Positions 30,731 to 42,547 of a DNA stretch of 64,000 nucleotides are shown piece by piece. The number at the start of each line of letters is the position of its first letter. Position 1 is the first letter of the stretch. Source of the stretch: Anthostomella pinea (taxonomy: Eukaryota; Ascomycota; Sordariomycetes; Xylariales; Xylariaceae); the NCBI GenBank assembly GCA_963556695.1, contig CAUWAG010000006.1, positions 186,001-250,000 on the forward strand, given 5' to 3'. The translations under genes and the position numbers were made by a program. The notes under the pieces were generated by a model. That model had not been told where the DNA came from, did not search any database, and saw only the letters and a list, made by a program, of their open reading frames with translations.

Positions 30731-32608
30731 TTACAAACCAGGGTACCCTACGTTCTCTCTCGGGGCTCTACCATTATAGTCGTGGCCCGCCGTTGCCGTG
30801 TAGTTGGCAAAGCAGTCGTAGTCAAAATCGATCTCATCAATACGATCCTGTAACACAGACACCACATTGTCGAAGCTGCAGAGCCCATGCGGATCCTTGG
30901 GACAGCCAGGATATGAGTCCGCGACGGGAATGACGGCATCATTCACGATGAACCTAATCTGCTTGCTCGGCGTGTACGCAGCGCACTCGAGCACCTGGGC
31001 TGTGAAGTGGGTGGCGAAAGGCACGGCCTTGCTCGCGACGAAGTTGTTCTGCTTGCGATTTCCGGAGGCACTGAGCGGCGGCCCGGCGAACAGCGCCGAG
31101 AGGTTAAAGGCCGTCAGCGTGTCCAAGACGACAACCTCGTGGGTCGCGTCCGCATATATGGACTGGTTGAGTGGGAAGTAGGTAGACGAGTTGTCAAAGG
31201 TCGTGTTGAGGGCCGACCACCCCTCCGGGTATTCGCCGGTGAAGCGCGCGACAAACTCTTGCAGGTAACCTTTGCCCTGGGATGCCGAGACGGGAGAACC
31301 TGGGCCATTGTTGTAGTAGAATGACTGGATGGGGTCAGTATGCTCATCTCATGCATTTCGCCGACGGGTGAGACGGGAGGATGAGGTAAGATTGAGATGC
31401 GTACCAGGTCATATGTGTACTCATAGTTCTTAAAGTCCTCCTCGCTGAAGAGACCGCAGAAAGCCGAGTAGCCCAGCGCGACCGTCTCATACGAGCAGAG
31501 CTGTAACATGGCGACTGCGTCAGTTGGCGTGAAGTTTAAGCCCGAGACCTGCGAGAAAATGTCAGTATTCACTCGTGGTCGTTTTAAGATCCGTGGAGGC
31601 GAAATACCTGCGAGTTGAGCCGTGCGAGGGTGGCGTTGAAAGCATCCTCCGCGAACAGCGCTGCCACGGTGCTCCCAATGCTTCCCCGGGTAGCAACATC
31701 CGCGTTGGTGCAGACCTCGTATGGTGCGCCAGAGTTATTGACGCCGGCCGCCTCGACGAGGATCTCAATGTTCACCTCATCCAGATATTCCGGAACGCCA
31801 AAGAAGCCGGCGGCGAAGTTCTCGGCAGTCTTGACCATACGATCCTGGGACTCGGTCCGGAAGACGGGGATGGTGCCCGCGGCGGTGAAGTTGTTGAGAA
31901 GGTGGCCGTAGAGCTGGCGGTGCTGCAGGCCGAGTAGAAACTCCTGACTCCTGCCGAACGGGGTCAGGAGCTCGGCGCCCAGCTTGTAGGTCCAGTCAGA
32001 AAGGAAGGCCAAGCTGCCTGACACCTCGAATCTGGTCTTGGTCGCATTCGCGAGCTTCGCGGCAAATTGCGCGGGTGCTGCATCGCTAGTCGGATACCGC
32101 GCACCATGACGGTACAAGAGTTGCACCTGGGTGATACTACATCCCTCTGGCGCGAGCGGACTCGCGTCGGGCAACCCGTAGTCGGCCGAGGACAGGGAAT
32201 ACCAAGGCGACAGATTCCCCCAGTACTTGGTGATGTCGATCTTGGACGACTTGTCCTCACCATGCGGCTGCGGCGCGACCAGGGGAAACTGGTTGGAAGG
32301 CCCCAAGTTGTAGGGATACAGCGGTGCGGTCTGCGCTGCTGCGGGCTCAACACCGGTCGGGGTAGGGCCGGGAAAGCTGACCAGCGACTCGGGCGGGAAG
32401 AGCACAGAGTCGACGGTCGCTAGCAAGCGGTCGGTCAGTTTGATGACTGTTTATTTAGGCAGTAGTACTCACTGCCGGCTGGAGGGTACGCGTCCGACGT
32501 GGGGGATCCGACTTTGGGTGCTGCCGAGATGGTGGCGCCGGCGGCGGTCTGGGCGAGCAGGGCCAAGACGGCACCTGCACCGGCAACGGGCGCGAACTGC
32601 TGCATCAT
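30731..32608 (-). CDS. Secreted histidine acid phosphatase / phytase-family enzyme, 561 aa, four exons
   Basis: Exons 32608-32473, 32419-31608, 31548-31405 and 31324-30731 are joined by introns of 53, 59 and 80 nt, with GTGAGT, GTATTT and GTACGC donors and TAG/CAG/CAG acceptors. They give one open frame. The first exon encodes a signal peptide (MMQQFAPVAGAGAVLALLAQ). Residues about 148-154 are RHGARYP, the catalytic motif whose histidine carries the phosphate in the histidine acid phosphatase family. The C-terminal proton-donor site reads ATHEVVV (about residue 426), an HE variant of the HD motif of classical phytases. Many N-x-T/S sites suggest a glycosylated secreted enzyme releasing phosphate from phytate or other phosphomonoesters. 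Exact substrate preference is not predictable. Confidence 0.9.
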
Positions 32609-32718
32609 CTCCGTCTGTCCTGTCGGATCTCGTCTTCACAACTCTGTGTAGAACAAGAGGAGGCCAAAGAGCTTGGACGAGGCGGGCATCAATGCAGACT
32701 GGATGTCGGCTTGGCGTT

Positions 32719-32726
32719 CTTATATA
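32719..32726 (-). promoter_or_regulatory. TATA box of the acid phosphatase gene
   Basis: Minus strand reads TATATAAG about 111 bp upstream of the start codon at 32608, a usual distance in filamentous fungi. Confidence 0.55.
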
Positions 32727-32729
32727 TGA

Positions 32730-35639
32730 GCTCATTATACCTGGTACTTACATCGTACTGTACCCTGCTGTCTAAGACTTCTGACTAAGCCTACCTTGGA
32801 TTTAACTAAAGCTCGCTTCGAGTGTCTCGACTCGTGGTAAGTGACCTATCAGATGCGCCGTTCGTTGCATGTGGTGTGCGGTGCTAGTGTCCCGTCGTAA
32901 TCTCTCGAGTTCTCATCAGATATCCTTGTTCCTGGGGGCTGGGGGCTGGGGTAGTGGCGGGCGTCGGCATGATGCGAGCTTTTTGTGAGTCTTGAGATGA
33001 GCAATGACGATATCAATGATACTTTGTTATGCACGCCGACCCAACAGGGCGGCACAGTCCTATCACCCCGTGCGAGGATACCGGTACCGTGCCGGGGGCG
33101 CCATCTTTTTCCCATTCTTCATCGAATCTGCGGCTTGGAAGTTGGTAGTAGGTATCCTTGAAGAACACTCCCATTTTGCCCAAGAACGTCCACGGTTTGC
33201 CGTGTGTGACTCCCCTCCACTGCTCTCGTCGTGAACTCGGCTCACCACGCCGATGGGGCGTCTTTCTGGACATCGAACTCGAGGCCGAACTCTTGGCCGG
33301 CATGCGTTAAGAGCAATTGATCCGATTCGGTAGCGAGATCCTCGCCGCCCGGACGATAACAAAGCCGACCTGTCATCACAGCCAGTTCCCTGAGCTTAGA
33401 GGAAACGTCGCCGCGTTGGGAAACGCATTGACACCACCCTCAAGACTATGAGAAGCCAGAACTACGCCGAGCAGGAGGCATACCAGGCTCTCCAGGCCTC
33501 GGAAGCCATATGAAGGGAACTGAAGGGCTTACTCGACCCCAACGCCGGCGGCCTGGATGTCGAGCGTAACCGGCCACCATCGCCAAATGGTTCGACCCTA
33601 TTATGCCGAATTCGCATATATCTGCTGTAATTGAGAGAACACGTATCATTGCATTCACCAGTCGTCACGGGGCACCTGTCGAAGACGTGGACCAGGCCTC
33701 GCACGCCCGCCAGTAAGGACTACCAGGGGACAAAGTCGTCGTCTTCGCTTGCGAGAGTATCATTCACCGCGATACAGCTCAAACTCGTACTGGACGGGAG
33801 TTTGGCACTATGAAGCGTGCCACATGATCGCCACCGTCGCCCGCCCATTTGCATTCCTAACTGGTAGGGCTTGATAAGGCTCGATGCCGAAGCTGCTCAG
33901 CGTTTCTGGCTACCTAAAGTACCTAGGTAAGCTATCCGGGCGTTTGTGGTGCGAGCACGTTACCATGGTCGGTATGAATGTTAACAGAGTCACACATTCC
34001 GTGATGATGGCGAAACCCGCGTATTGTACATCAGGAGCCGACCAGTATCCGTTGAGGAGGATTTCTTCACCAGCTTTCTTCGTCGCCAGGCGGGGAGATA
34101 CTAGAACGCCGAGAAGGCTCATCGTGAACTTCCTGGATCACGATAAGCCCATGGAATGGCTGTCCGCAACCTGCATGGCCGAGACGAATATCGCGCACGA
34201 CACTAATCATGACAGACTCGGGCAAGTGATGTGCGTTGGGTATGGAGTCAGCCCGGGAAGGTAGATGAGGAAAGACTACGCCGTGCAGTAGCTCCTGCAC
34301 CATCAAAGAGAACGCGCGTATATGAGAGACGGCTACTGCCTATTTCGTATCTTCGGCACGAGGGCCATCGTTACCATGTTTCGATATGCACGCCACAGCA
34401 TTCTCTCCCGCCCATCTAGTCAATACGATGTCAGACGGAAACACTTTGAGGTTGAGCTCCCGCCTTGGGAGACACCCAAAAGCGGGAAGTCTGAGCTTGC
34501 CAGAGACGGCGAGGAGCACGTGGAGAAAGTACCTGTTGATGCGCTTCGATGCATTGGTCCGCAACTTCCACAACAGAATCACGATACTGCCAGCAAATTC
34601 CACATTGCCAGATCATCCCACACGTTGGACGAAGTCGGCCATGATTGTTGGAAAGAACGATTTCTGCGTCGAACGAGTCCAAATAAGGTGGGTTATTATT
34701 GCTCTCTGGCTAAGACCACACCAAACCTCATATGGTTGAGCAGGATCCCCCACAGCGCGCATTCACCGCCTCGAATAGGGGGGAGGGTTTCCATGCGTGC
34801 CTCAGAAACCGCTTTCCTCGGACGAAAACACGGAAACAGCAAATGGAAATTACGTAAATCAGAAATCTGGCTGAAGCCCGAGAGTGCTGTCGTAATGCCG
34901 GAGCGGAAGAGCCTTGGACGACTACCTCAACACTCAGCGACGCACTCTAGTCTTGAAGTCATTATGGCACACCATTGGCTGAAGCTGTACTGCTCGCTAC
35001 CCCGTTCCCACATGTAGTACTAGTTGCGAGTGCTTTCGAGTCGGAGGTGCCGAGGTTCGTTACTCCGCATTCTGCCCTCCACCTCGCTGGCGCAGACGTA
35101 TAGCAGGATCTGGCCATCCACATGCCATTCATACAGCAAGCCCGGGGAAGGTGACCAGAGCGGCCTGCGAGTAGCCGCGCAAGCTTTCGAGCGGAGTGTT
35201 GAGGACTGCCGAATCTCCTGCTCTTCTGGGACACATCGGAAGATGGCCGCGCCGCCGCATGCACACAGCCAAGCTTTTCCCCGTCCCCCTAAACTCCGCC
35301 TAACCTACTGGCTTCAGTAACGTTGATTCTCTCCATTTTACCCAAGGACCTCGTTCGGCCCTACCTGGCGCGATTGGCTCATTTTGGTACACGTGTGAGC
35401 CATCTTGGGCTTTTCTGGTGCTCAGGTGTCCAGCCAGATTCGCGAGAATGTGCTTTCTAGGAAGGTCGAGCGAGGATTTCTTGGAAGCTAGCATAATGCA
35501 TCTGGACCTCTTCGGCGGCTTGATGGGTTGTGCTGTTTGACTTTGGAGGATTATGCTTGAGTTTTGCTTCACCATGTGCTCCGAATGCGCTTAGCTACTC
35601 GGAAAGGATTTGCTTCCGTAGGTTAGGCTAGGTCAGAGG
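32730..35639. other. Gene-poor stretch with a possible protein relic at 33.4-33.8 kb
   Basis: Nearly 3 kb without a convincing gene. On the plus strand at about 33445-33800, frames with one stop and one or more shifts read like a real protein (MRSQNYAEQEAYQALQASEA, then RELKGLLDPNAGGLDVERN, then AVIERTRIIAFTSRHGAPVE). I do not recognise the family, so this is a tentative gene relic. A 231-codon frame at 34322-35017 has no recognisable feature and may be chance. Confidence 0.4.
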
Positions 35640-35646
35640 TATATAA
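35640..35646 (+). promoter_or_regulatory. TATA box of the cutinase gene
   Basis: TATATAA about 116 bp upstream of the cutinase start codon, followed by a pyrimidine-rich leader (CCCCCCTCTC). Confidence 0.65.
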
Positions 35647-35761
35647 CGAGGACTACCCCCCTCTCATTCCAGTGCTAGTCCCAGTAGTCGACGACCGCGT
35701 AGTCGAACCTCAAGCCTGTCCACCACTGCAGCCCCTCTCTTCACCCCTTCAGATCGCCATC

Positions 35762-36484
35762 ATGAAGGCCTCACTCGCTCTCCTACCCGCAACGCTCGCA
35801 GTCGCGTCTGCCAACACATTAACCATATCCCTCACCACGGCGGAAATCGACAGCATCAAAGCCGGCCACACGACCAACATAGTCTCCCGGCAGTCCGGCG
35901 GCCTAGTCCCCCGTCAGTCCGGCAGCACAACCGCCAACGAGTTCCTCGACGGCGGCTGCCGCGATCTCATCTTCATCTTCGCCCGGGGCAGCACCCAAGC
36001 AGGCAACATCGGCGACGACCCGGGCCCGCAGGTCATCGCACAGCTCAAGGTCGCGCTAGGCGATACCTACGTCGCGGCGCAGGGGTTTGACTACCCGGCG
36101 CTGCTGATCGACAACCTGCGTAACGGCGGCTGCGACCCGGCCGACGCGGCCGACATGCTGGCGCTGATCAACCAGGCCGCCTCCGAGTGCCCGGACTCGG
36201 CCATTGCGGTTTCGGGGTACAGTCAGGGTGCGGCCCTCGTGCATGCTTCTGTGGAGGACGCGACGACTGCGGTTAAGAACCAGATCGTGGCGGCGGTGAC
36301 GTTTGGGGATACGCAGAGGCAGCAGGACGGCGATCAGATTCCTAACTTCGACACGGGCAAGACGCTCATCTTGTGCCATGATGGTGACGAGGTCTGTGAT
36401 GGCACGCTGATCATCACGGCTGCGCATGGCGGCTACGATGACCTTGCTCCTGAGGCTGTGGACTTTATTGTTAGCAAGGTGTAA
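35762..36484 (+). CDS. Cutinase (carbohydrate esterase family 5), secreted, 240 aa
   Basis: Intact single-exon gene. A signal peptide (MKASLALLPATLAVASANTL) is followed by a spacer with RQSGG/RQSGS repeats and then the cutinase fold. The nucleophile is S154 in GYSQG, the acid D209 in GDEVC and the histidine H222 in AAHGGY, the complete cutinase triad. The four conserved cysteines are near 66, 143, 205 and 212. The Q in GYSQG and the RGSTQAGNIG loop that shapes the oxyanion hole are present. The enzyme hydrolyses cutin polyester on plant surfaces. A longer in-frame ATG at 35672 lies only about 30 bp past the TATA box and would hide the signal peptide, so I take the start at 35762. Confidence 0.95.
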   Translation: MKASLALLPATLAVASANTLTISLTTAEIDSIKAGHTTNIVSRQSGGLVPRQSGSTTANEFLDGGCRDLIFIFARGSTQAGNIGDDPGPQVIAQLKVALGDTYVAAQGFDYPALLIDNLRNGGCDPADAADMLALINQAASECPDSAIAVSGYSQGAALVHASVEDATTAVKNQIVAAVTFGDTQRQQDGDQIPNFDTGKTLILCHDGDEVCDGTLIITAAHGGYDDLAPEAVDFIVSKV

Positions 36485-37052
36485 AGGGGTTCAGGGGGCT
36501 GTTTCAAGCTCGGATTATGTGAATATGGATAGTAGCGACTTGAAAAATATGGTGATGAATGAATAGTGATGGTCAAACGTTGCTGCGTCTGTCTCGCCAT
36601 CGTTTGATTCGAACTCTTTGCGACCCTCCGACCGCTCGACTTAGGGCTGATCCCAATTGCCCAAGGCATGACGACAAGGCTGCTGAAGCGTTTATGGCTT
36701 TCGAAGACCGCGTTTGCCTTGTTTTGCGCTGGTTCCGTTATATGTTCGTTCGAGTCAACCCGGCTCATTCTACATTGTCTGCTTTTGTTGTTTTGGGCGT
36801 ATGATTAACGAACTCACCCAAACCCAATGTTACGGAAAGCAGACGAGCCAGTCCTGAGTTTCGTGTCGCAAGGCAGGTTAATAGGCAGTCCAAGTCAACT
36901 TGGTGATTCTATTGACGATTACTCCAGAAGAGTAGCAAATATATACAGATAAACTTCAACTTCTCCAGATACCAATATCAGGGCTGAGCCAGAGGCAAAA
37001 ACCCCGCGAGAACACTTGCGGCCGAGCGCAGATCGACTTGAGGCTGCTGGCC
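36485..37052. other. Intergenic region between the convergent cutinase and pectin lyase genes
   Basis: Tail-to-tail spacer of 568 bp. No gene or repeat recognised. Confidence 0.6.
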
Positions 37053-38307
37053 TTAGATGGTGCCAACTCCAGCGCTGGAAGGCACAGTCGATGACACCTC
37101 AGATGTCGATTCAGCGGCGGCGACGTTGCTGTTGAAATCCGCCAGGATACCCGAGCTGGAGCCCGAGAAGGTACCCGAGTCGACCAAGGAGTTGGCCACA
37201 CAAGCACGTCCGAGCGCAGAGGTGCAGGCGCTCGTATCATCGGCGGTGAACAGCTGGCCCGTAATGCTGTCCTCCACGGGTGAGGGGACGCCGTCAAACA
37301 CGTTACCCTCGGCCAGGACGTAGGCACCGGTACCGATTTCGAAGTTGTGCCCGGTGGACGGGCCGAAGTAGTTGTTGACGGCGTGCAGCGCGGTGTTGCC
37401 TTCTCCGCCGACCTTGGGGCCGCGGCCGGAGGTGTGGTGCACGTAGTTGCCCTTCATGGTGATCTGGTCGTTGGAGCCGGTGAAGTACATGGCCCAGTAG
37501 TGGTTACCGTCACAGGTGGCTGACCAGCTGGTCTGTCCGTCGATCTCGTTGTTGGAGATGGTGACGCGGCCTGAAGACTCCGTGCCGAGCACGATGTGCT
37601 GTCGACCAATGAGGGATGTCTGATCGCGACAGTTAGCTCGGAACGCTCGATGGAAAGTGAAAGAGACCGTACCTTGACGTGGTCGATCCAGATCAGATCG
37701 GCACCGTCGACAGTGATAGCATCGCCACCCCAGACGTATTGAGGGTTGATGTCAGTGACGTGGATGTTCTGGATGATGATGTTGGACACGCCATTGGCCA
37801 TGCGTAGACTTCGTCGGGAGTTAGCACATGAGCACGCAAACAAGCTATCGCTTGATCTTACCCCTTGCCCTTGATGACACCGTTGGTGCCCTCACCAAGG
37901 ATGGTCTTGTCAGAGGCGACAGTGATACCCTCCACACCCGCCGCGTCGTAGGTGATGCTGCTAACGACGGGAGCGTCGGGCTGGTAGTTGGTGCACCAGT
38001 CGTTCTGGTTGATGGCAATCTGGCATGCAGAGCCGGTTCCCCAAGGGGAGCAGCCGGACGACGTCGTGGTACCCTCGGTGCCGGTGAAGTCGAATTCTTG
38101 GTTCAGAACGATGACGCGAGCCTCGTCGTCGCCTAGGTACGAAACGAGCTCGTCGGTCGTGGTCGGATAGACGGCGGTGGCACTGCCACCACCCGTTACA
38201 CTCGAGGCGAATCCCTCAGCAGAGCCAGACACGGCAACATCGCGACGGCCGAATTGGTGGGGGGCGGCCGAAGCGACGCCCAGAAGAAGGAAGGATGTAG
38301 AACGCAT
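37053..38307 (-). CDS. Pectin lyase (polysaccharide lyase family 1), secreted, 382 aa, three exons
   Basis: Exons 38307-37862, 37808-37673 and 37619-37053, with introns of 53 nt each (GTAAGA...GCTAACT...AAG, GTACGG...GCTAACT...CAG). The second splice restores the family motif [15 protein letters not shown]. The N-terminus is a signal peptide ([20 protein letters not shown]) with a possible KEX2-type RR site soon after. The beta-helix motifs are typical of Aspergillus-type pectin lyases: [20 protein letters not shown]-like [38 protein letters not shown] and [12 protein letters not shown]. The enzyme cleaves methyl-esterified pectin by beta-elimination outside the cell. The serine-rich tail is short. 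With the neighbouring cutinase it suggests plant surface and wall degradation. Confidence 0.93.
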
Positions 38308-38470
38308 GGTGGCTCGTCAAGAGTCGGTAAGGGATGGAAGTTGGAACGGGTTTGTAAGGAAGGGAAAAAAAGAATGACTAAAAGAACGAATGTGATGATT
38401 TGACTGGAAGAGAGTTGAAGTCTGCCTGTCCAGAGTCATCCCGTGTCGACAACAGCGAGGGAATCCATCA

Positions 38471-38479
38471 TTATATATA
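38471..38479 (-). promoter_or_regulatory. TATA box of the pectin lyase gene
   Basis: TATATATAA on the minus strand, about 164 bp upstream of the start codon at 38307. Confidence 0.5.
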
Positions 38480-38499
38480 CGTTCGCGAGCTCGTGTTGT

Positions 38500-40014
38500 C
38501 TGGAGGCTCTTTTTCGTCTTCGCCAATGCCGTTTCGTTGAAAGTACTCTTGGTCCACATATTCAAGCGATTCCCGGTTCATAATAACCGATGCTTGGTGG
38601 GTCAGTGGCAGCGATGGATTCGGCATTCCTGTGGGCGCCGTATTGGTGGGATCACAATCACCAGGTCCGCTCCAACTCCCGCCCACGTAACGGGTAATAC
38701 ACCCAGGCGCATGATGTGCTTTTTACAGCCCATTATAACGCCCCCCGGCACCAGTGCCGTATAATAGAATATATATCAGCAAGGGGTACTGCGGCCGCGG
38801 GTCGCCCATCGGTCGGAATGAAAGGGGACGGCGGTTCCACTGTCTATCCGAAACATCACCCCGGGACATCACCAACAGCCTTGCGAGTTGCGACGGCCCC
38901 TCGACTCCATCCGCGAGTACCATCGGCTTCTTTTCCCCTCGTGGACAATGCCGCCACCTAGGTCACCTGCCGGGACTAGTGTAGATTGCCGCCCCCGCCA
39001 TATCCGAGGACCAGTCACTGACTGCCGGGATTTCGCGCCAATCAAGCTGAGGGAGACCCATGGTGATTCCCGAGCTTGGCAGTCTGGCATGGCGTGTAGC
39101 CGCGCGTTACCAAGACCACACCATCGACGAATTTCTTTCTCTCGTATGCGTGGGTGAGTACTAGGATGGTCGTTCTGCCATTGATACGTGAGCCCGTGGC
39201 AGAGGCAGAGATGGTGAGCCTCATCAAGACCACAGTCCGGACAAAGATACAGACAACAGATCATCCTCACATCGCATTTGCTTATGCTGCTGAGGACGGC
39301 CTGCCTCGCGTCGAATCCATTGAGGGTACGCGAACATAAGACCTGAGGCGATGAAACAGAGCCGCGCTGCAGTGCTCGCTGGGAGAGGGCATACTGGTAT
39401 CGGTTCACCACGCAGATCGTGGCTCATACTCATGAGCTACCTTACATAGGGCATTCGCTTCACACAGATAGTTGTAGAGCAGGCTGATGATCGCCGACAG
39501 AACCCGGTACATTCGAGCTGCGTTGGGAGATGCTGTGCCGATGATGCTGACGATGGTAGACATGGTGTTGTTTTTACAGTGCTACTTTCATGTTCTCCGC
39601 ACCGCTAAAAAGCCGTTGCCGCTATCAAATGTCAACCAAGTGCCGACACATGCCTGGCGTATTGAGTCTGTGGCGCGAGCTATCTCGGCTACTGTAGTCT
39701 TTACCTGCATACCTGTGGCGCTAGAAAGCTCGAGCCGCAACTTGGTTCATGTTGAGCTCAGCTCCAGCTCCAGCCCCGGCCCCGGCATCCATCAAAATGC
39801 CCCCCGCCTTTGGACGTGGACGTGTGTTTTCGTCTTCTTCTATCAAACGCGTCTTGACTCTTCACCTTGTTGGCAGTTGCATCGTCTCGATATCTTCTTA
39901 CGCCTTGCACCAGCTGCGGGCTGTGGCTCTGCCACTCACTCAATCACAATCATTTCGTCGACCGTCAATACCTAAACCATCTCGGCCTGTGGTCGGTCAC
40001 CTCACATTGTCACA
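38500..40014. other. Intergenic region, 1.5 kb
   Basis: Shared upstream region of the pectin lyase and F-box genes. Frames at 38869-39411 and 39487-39975 are open but show no domain, signal peptide or intron pattern. Nothing supported. Confidence 0.5.
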
Positions 40015-42052
40015 ATGGCTCCTACCAACATCACCAGCTTCCCCGTGGAGATCCTTGTCCAGATCACCTCCTATCTCACCATGCCTGACTATGGCGCTTT
40101 TCGCCTCTCATGCCGCCAGATTGAGGAGTCGGTCTTCAGATCCTTCGCCCATAGCTACTTCCGCCAGATGCAGTTCATGCGCACCGACTTCAGCCTGCAG
40201 GCCCTCATCGGCATCTCAAAATCTCGCTTGTCTCCCTTTGTCAAGCATGTCTTCATAGGCACCGAGATCTTGGACCCGGGCTTGTGTCACAATCCAGTGC
40301 CTGGCGACGTCTATCCTCGGAGGGGAGGAGGACAGAGATCTGTCAGCGCCATGGAGATCAGGTACAACATCTACAATACCATGTGCGCGAACCAGGTCAT
40401 GCTTCTCAGTACCGGCCACGACCAGCAGATGCTCGCCGAAGCATTCAGCAACTTGAAATTAGAGACCGTTGGCATACGTTCGCACGCCGTCTATGGTTCC
40501 ATCCCTATCAACCTGCCCATGAGCTTCGGGACATCCAAGATTTTCAAGGAAACCGCAGTCGAATGTGAGTATTTCATTAACACGTCATCGTATTGTCACC
40601 GAACCTTGTTCACCCATGCATATTGAGGAGTATTCGACTCTATCCCCGGTTCTGCAGTTCTACTCACGAAGCATTCACCCGAATCCTCATTTTTCCCCCT
40701 GACATATATGAGAAACCAATGTACTGACTCATGTTTCTGAAGTGCGATCATCCGGAAGCTGGTCTACCCGTGATGATACGAAGGCCAATGCCAGTTGTGT
40801 GTTCAGTGTGCTCAACGCGCTTGCCAAATCAACTTCTCGGCCCAAGAGGTTCGAGACCATAATGGGAGGACCCTTGTTGGGTGACGATGCGTTCATCATT
40901 CCAATATTCATGGAGAAAGATGTCTTGCCAGTCATGGCCAAATTCGAGTCTTTGGACCTGAAATTGCACGGGAGTTCATCTAGGTACAGGCGTATCATCT
41001 ATCCGATTGGGAAAACCCCCTATTCCATTGACACGTACTATCTACGCAAGTTCCTCTCCCACTTGACGCATCTGGAGCGGCTGTGCCTCAAGTTCTCCTA
41101 CAATTATGACGGCTTCTTCAACTGGCTAGGGTCTCAACCTTCGAACGAGGTTTACAAGGGTCCTTCCGGATTCGAACCCCCTAGCTCCCCAGCATTCACG
41201 TGCTTGCGCGAGATCGATTTGACCAAGTGCAAGATTCCCATTCATGACATGTTGAACATGATTCGCAAATTCTCCAAGACGCTACGGAAGCTGAGTCTTC
41301 ATGATATGACCTTGACTGAAGACAGCTTGCCTCATGATTACGACCAAGACGTCGACGACGACGACGAGCCGAAAACTAATCTATGGGCTCAGTTCGTTTC
41401 GCAGCTTGCGCGCATCGACTGTGAACTCAACGAAGTCTCCTTCCGCGATCCCGCCCAGCCAACCGGCCATCGCTTACGCTACCTGCGGTTCGGTGACGAC
41501 ATCTCAAGCTCGCCACACTTCACTTATGCCGGTCCTTTCGTGCGGGAAAGGCTGGAGACGCTGAGCTCCAATATCCGATTTTCCCCTGTGTGCAATTGCC
41601 ATCGGCACAGAGTTCCCAACGGTAAGTGCTCATTTCCTCGACTTTGCAGGCGGGGACAAGATAATTTGCCGTGGAATAAGCAGCTATCCGGTGGTTTTCC
41701 CGGGCAGTTTTGTCTGAATCACTGCTTATCCCATGTGATTCTGCAACGTGTTTTGTCATCCGTCTTCTCTGTCCTCTCTGTCCCCAAGGATGTATGTATC
41801 AGGTGCTGACGCGTTACAGACGAGCTCACCGAGAGCGAGATCGCTTCCGACGAAATGGATGATTCGCTTGACGAAACCGACGGCGACTTTGACGATATGG
41901 ACGAATACGATGACTACGACGAGGATTACGGGTACCACCCCGGCTTCGATCCCTTTTATGATGAAGTGGATGAAGTGGATGAGGAGTTGGCGGCTGAGAT
42001 GCAGGAGCGGGAGATGTTCCTCGCAGCTTTGCTTCAAGGAGCTGGAGGCTGA
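40015..42052 (+). CDS. F-box protein, 553 aa, three exons
   Basis: Exons 40015-40564, 40743-41621 and 41820-42052; introns of 178 and 198 nt use GTGAGT/AAG and GTAAGT/CAG and keep the frame. The N-terminus TSFPVEILVQITSYLTMPDY is a typical F-box, which would bind Skp1 in an SCF ubiquitin ligase. The rest resembles the long helical, leucine-rich but repeat-poor part of fungal F-box proteins. The C-terminal exon encodes a very acidic D/E-rich tail of about 75 residues. The substrate is unknown. A 50-bp tandem duplication at the stop codon leaves a second copy of the last codons out of frame (see repeat entry). Confidence 0.85.
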
Positions 42053-42098
42053 GATGCGGGAGCGGGAGGACATGTTCCTCGCAGCTTTGCTCCACCAG
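41992..42098 (+). repeat. Tandem duplication at the 3' end of the F-box gene
   Basis: Two copies of a unit of about 52-55 bp: GGCTGAGATGCAGGAGCGGG... and GGCTGAGATGCGGGAGCGGG..., the second with an extra GAC. The first copy's reading frame stops at the junction. The second copy encodes EMREREDMFLAALLHQV in another frame and is downstream of the stop. Confidence 0.85.
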
Positions 42099-42547
42099 GT
42101 GTGACTTCGGGTACTCGATTCCCACGATCAGCTCACTGGTTCTGGCGTCCATTCAAAGTACCTATATCCACGCGACCTTGGTCGGAAGCATCGCGCCTCT
42201 GCATAAACTGAAGCATCAATACCAAGAATGTTGTTTGTCTTGTCCGAGCTATGACTACGCATATCGATACGGCAATAAGGTGATGATTCCAGCCCATGCT
42301 TGCTATTGTCAACCTCACTGCTCCCAAAGTCGCAGTCTTCTACCTCGTCACGGTGAAAACATTGTTACCATGGCCCAACATCAAAGAGGAATCCACAACA
42401 GAGCAACGCTGAGTTGGTCCCAGCCCGGCCCGTTGTACAGATCAAAGACTTGATCACCAGTTGGCTTGCCATTGCAACACCAAGCAAGGTAACCCTCGCC
42501 ATAGGAGAGGTAAATCGGTACTCTCTGGTTGTTCTACAACCGTGGAA
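42099..42547. other. Intergenic region, 0.45 kb
   Basis: 3' flanks of the convergent F-box and small secreted protein genes. Nothing recognised. Confidence 0.6.

Noticed and set aside
34322..35017. 231-codon plus-strand frame
   Set aside because: No domain, signal peptide or intron structure. It overlaps frames on the other strand and looks like a chance frame in a gene-poor stretch.
38869..39411. 180-codon minus-strand frame with several cysteines and histidines
   Set aside because: The Cys/His spacing does not form a zinc-finger pattern, and no start context or neighbouring exon fits.
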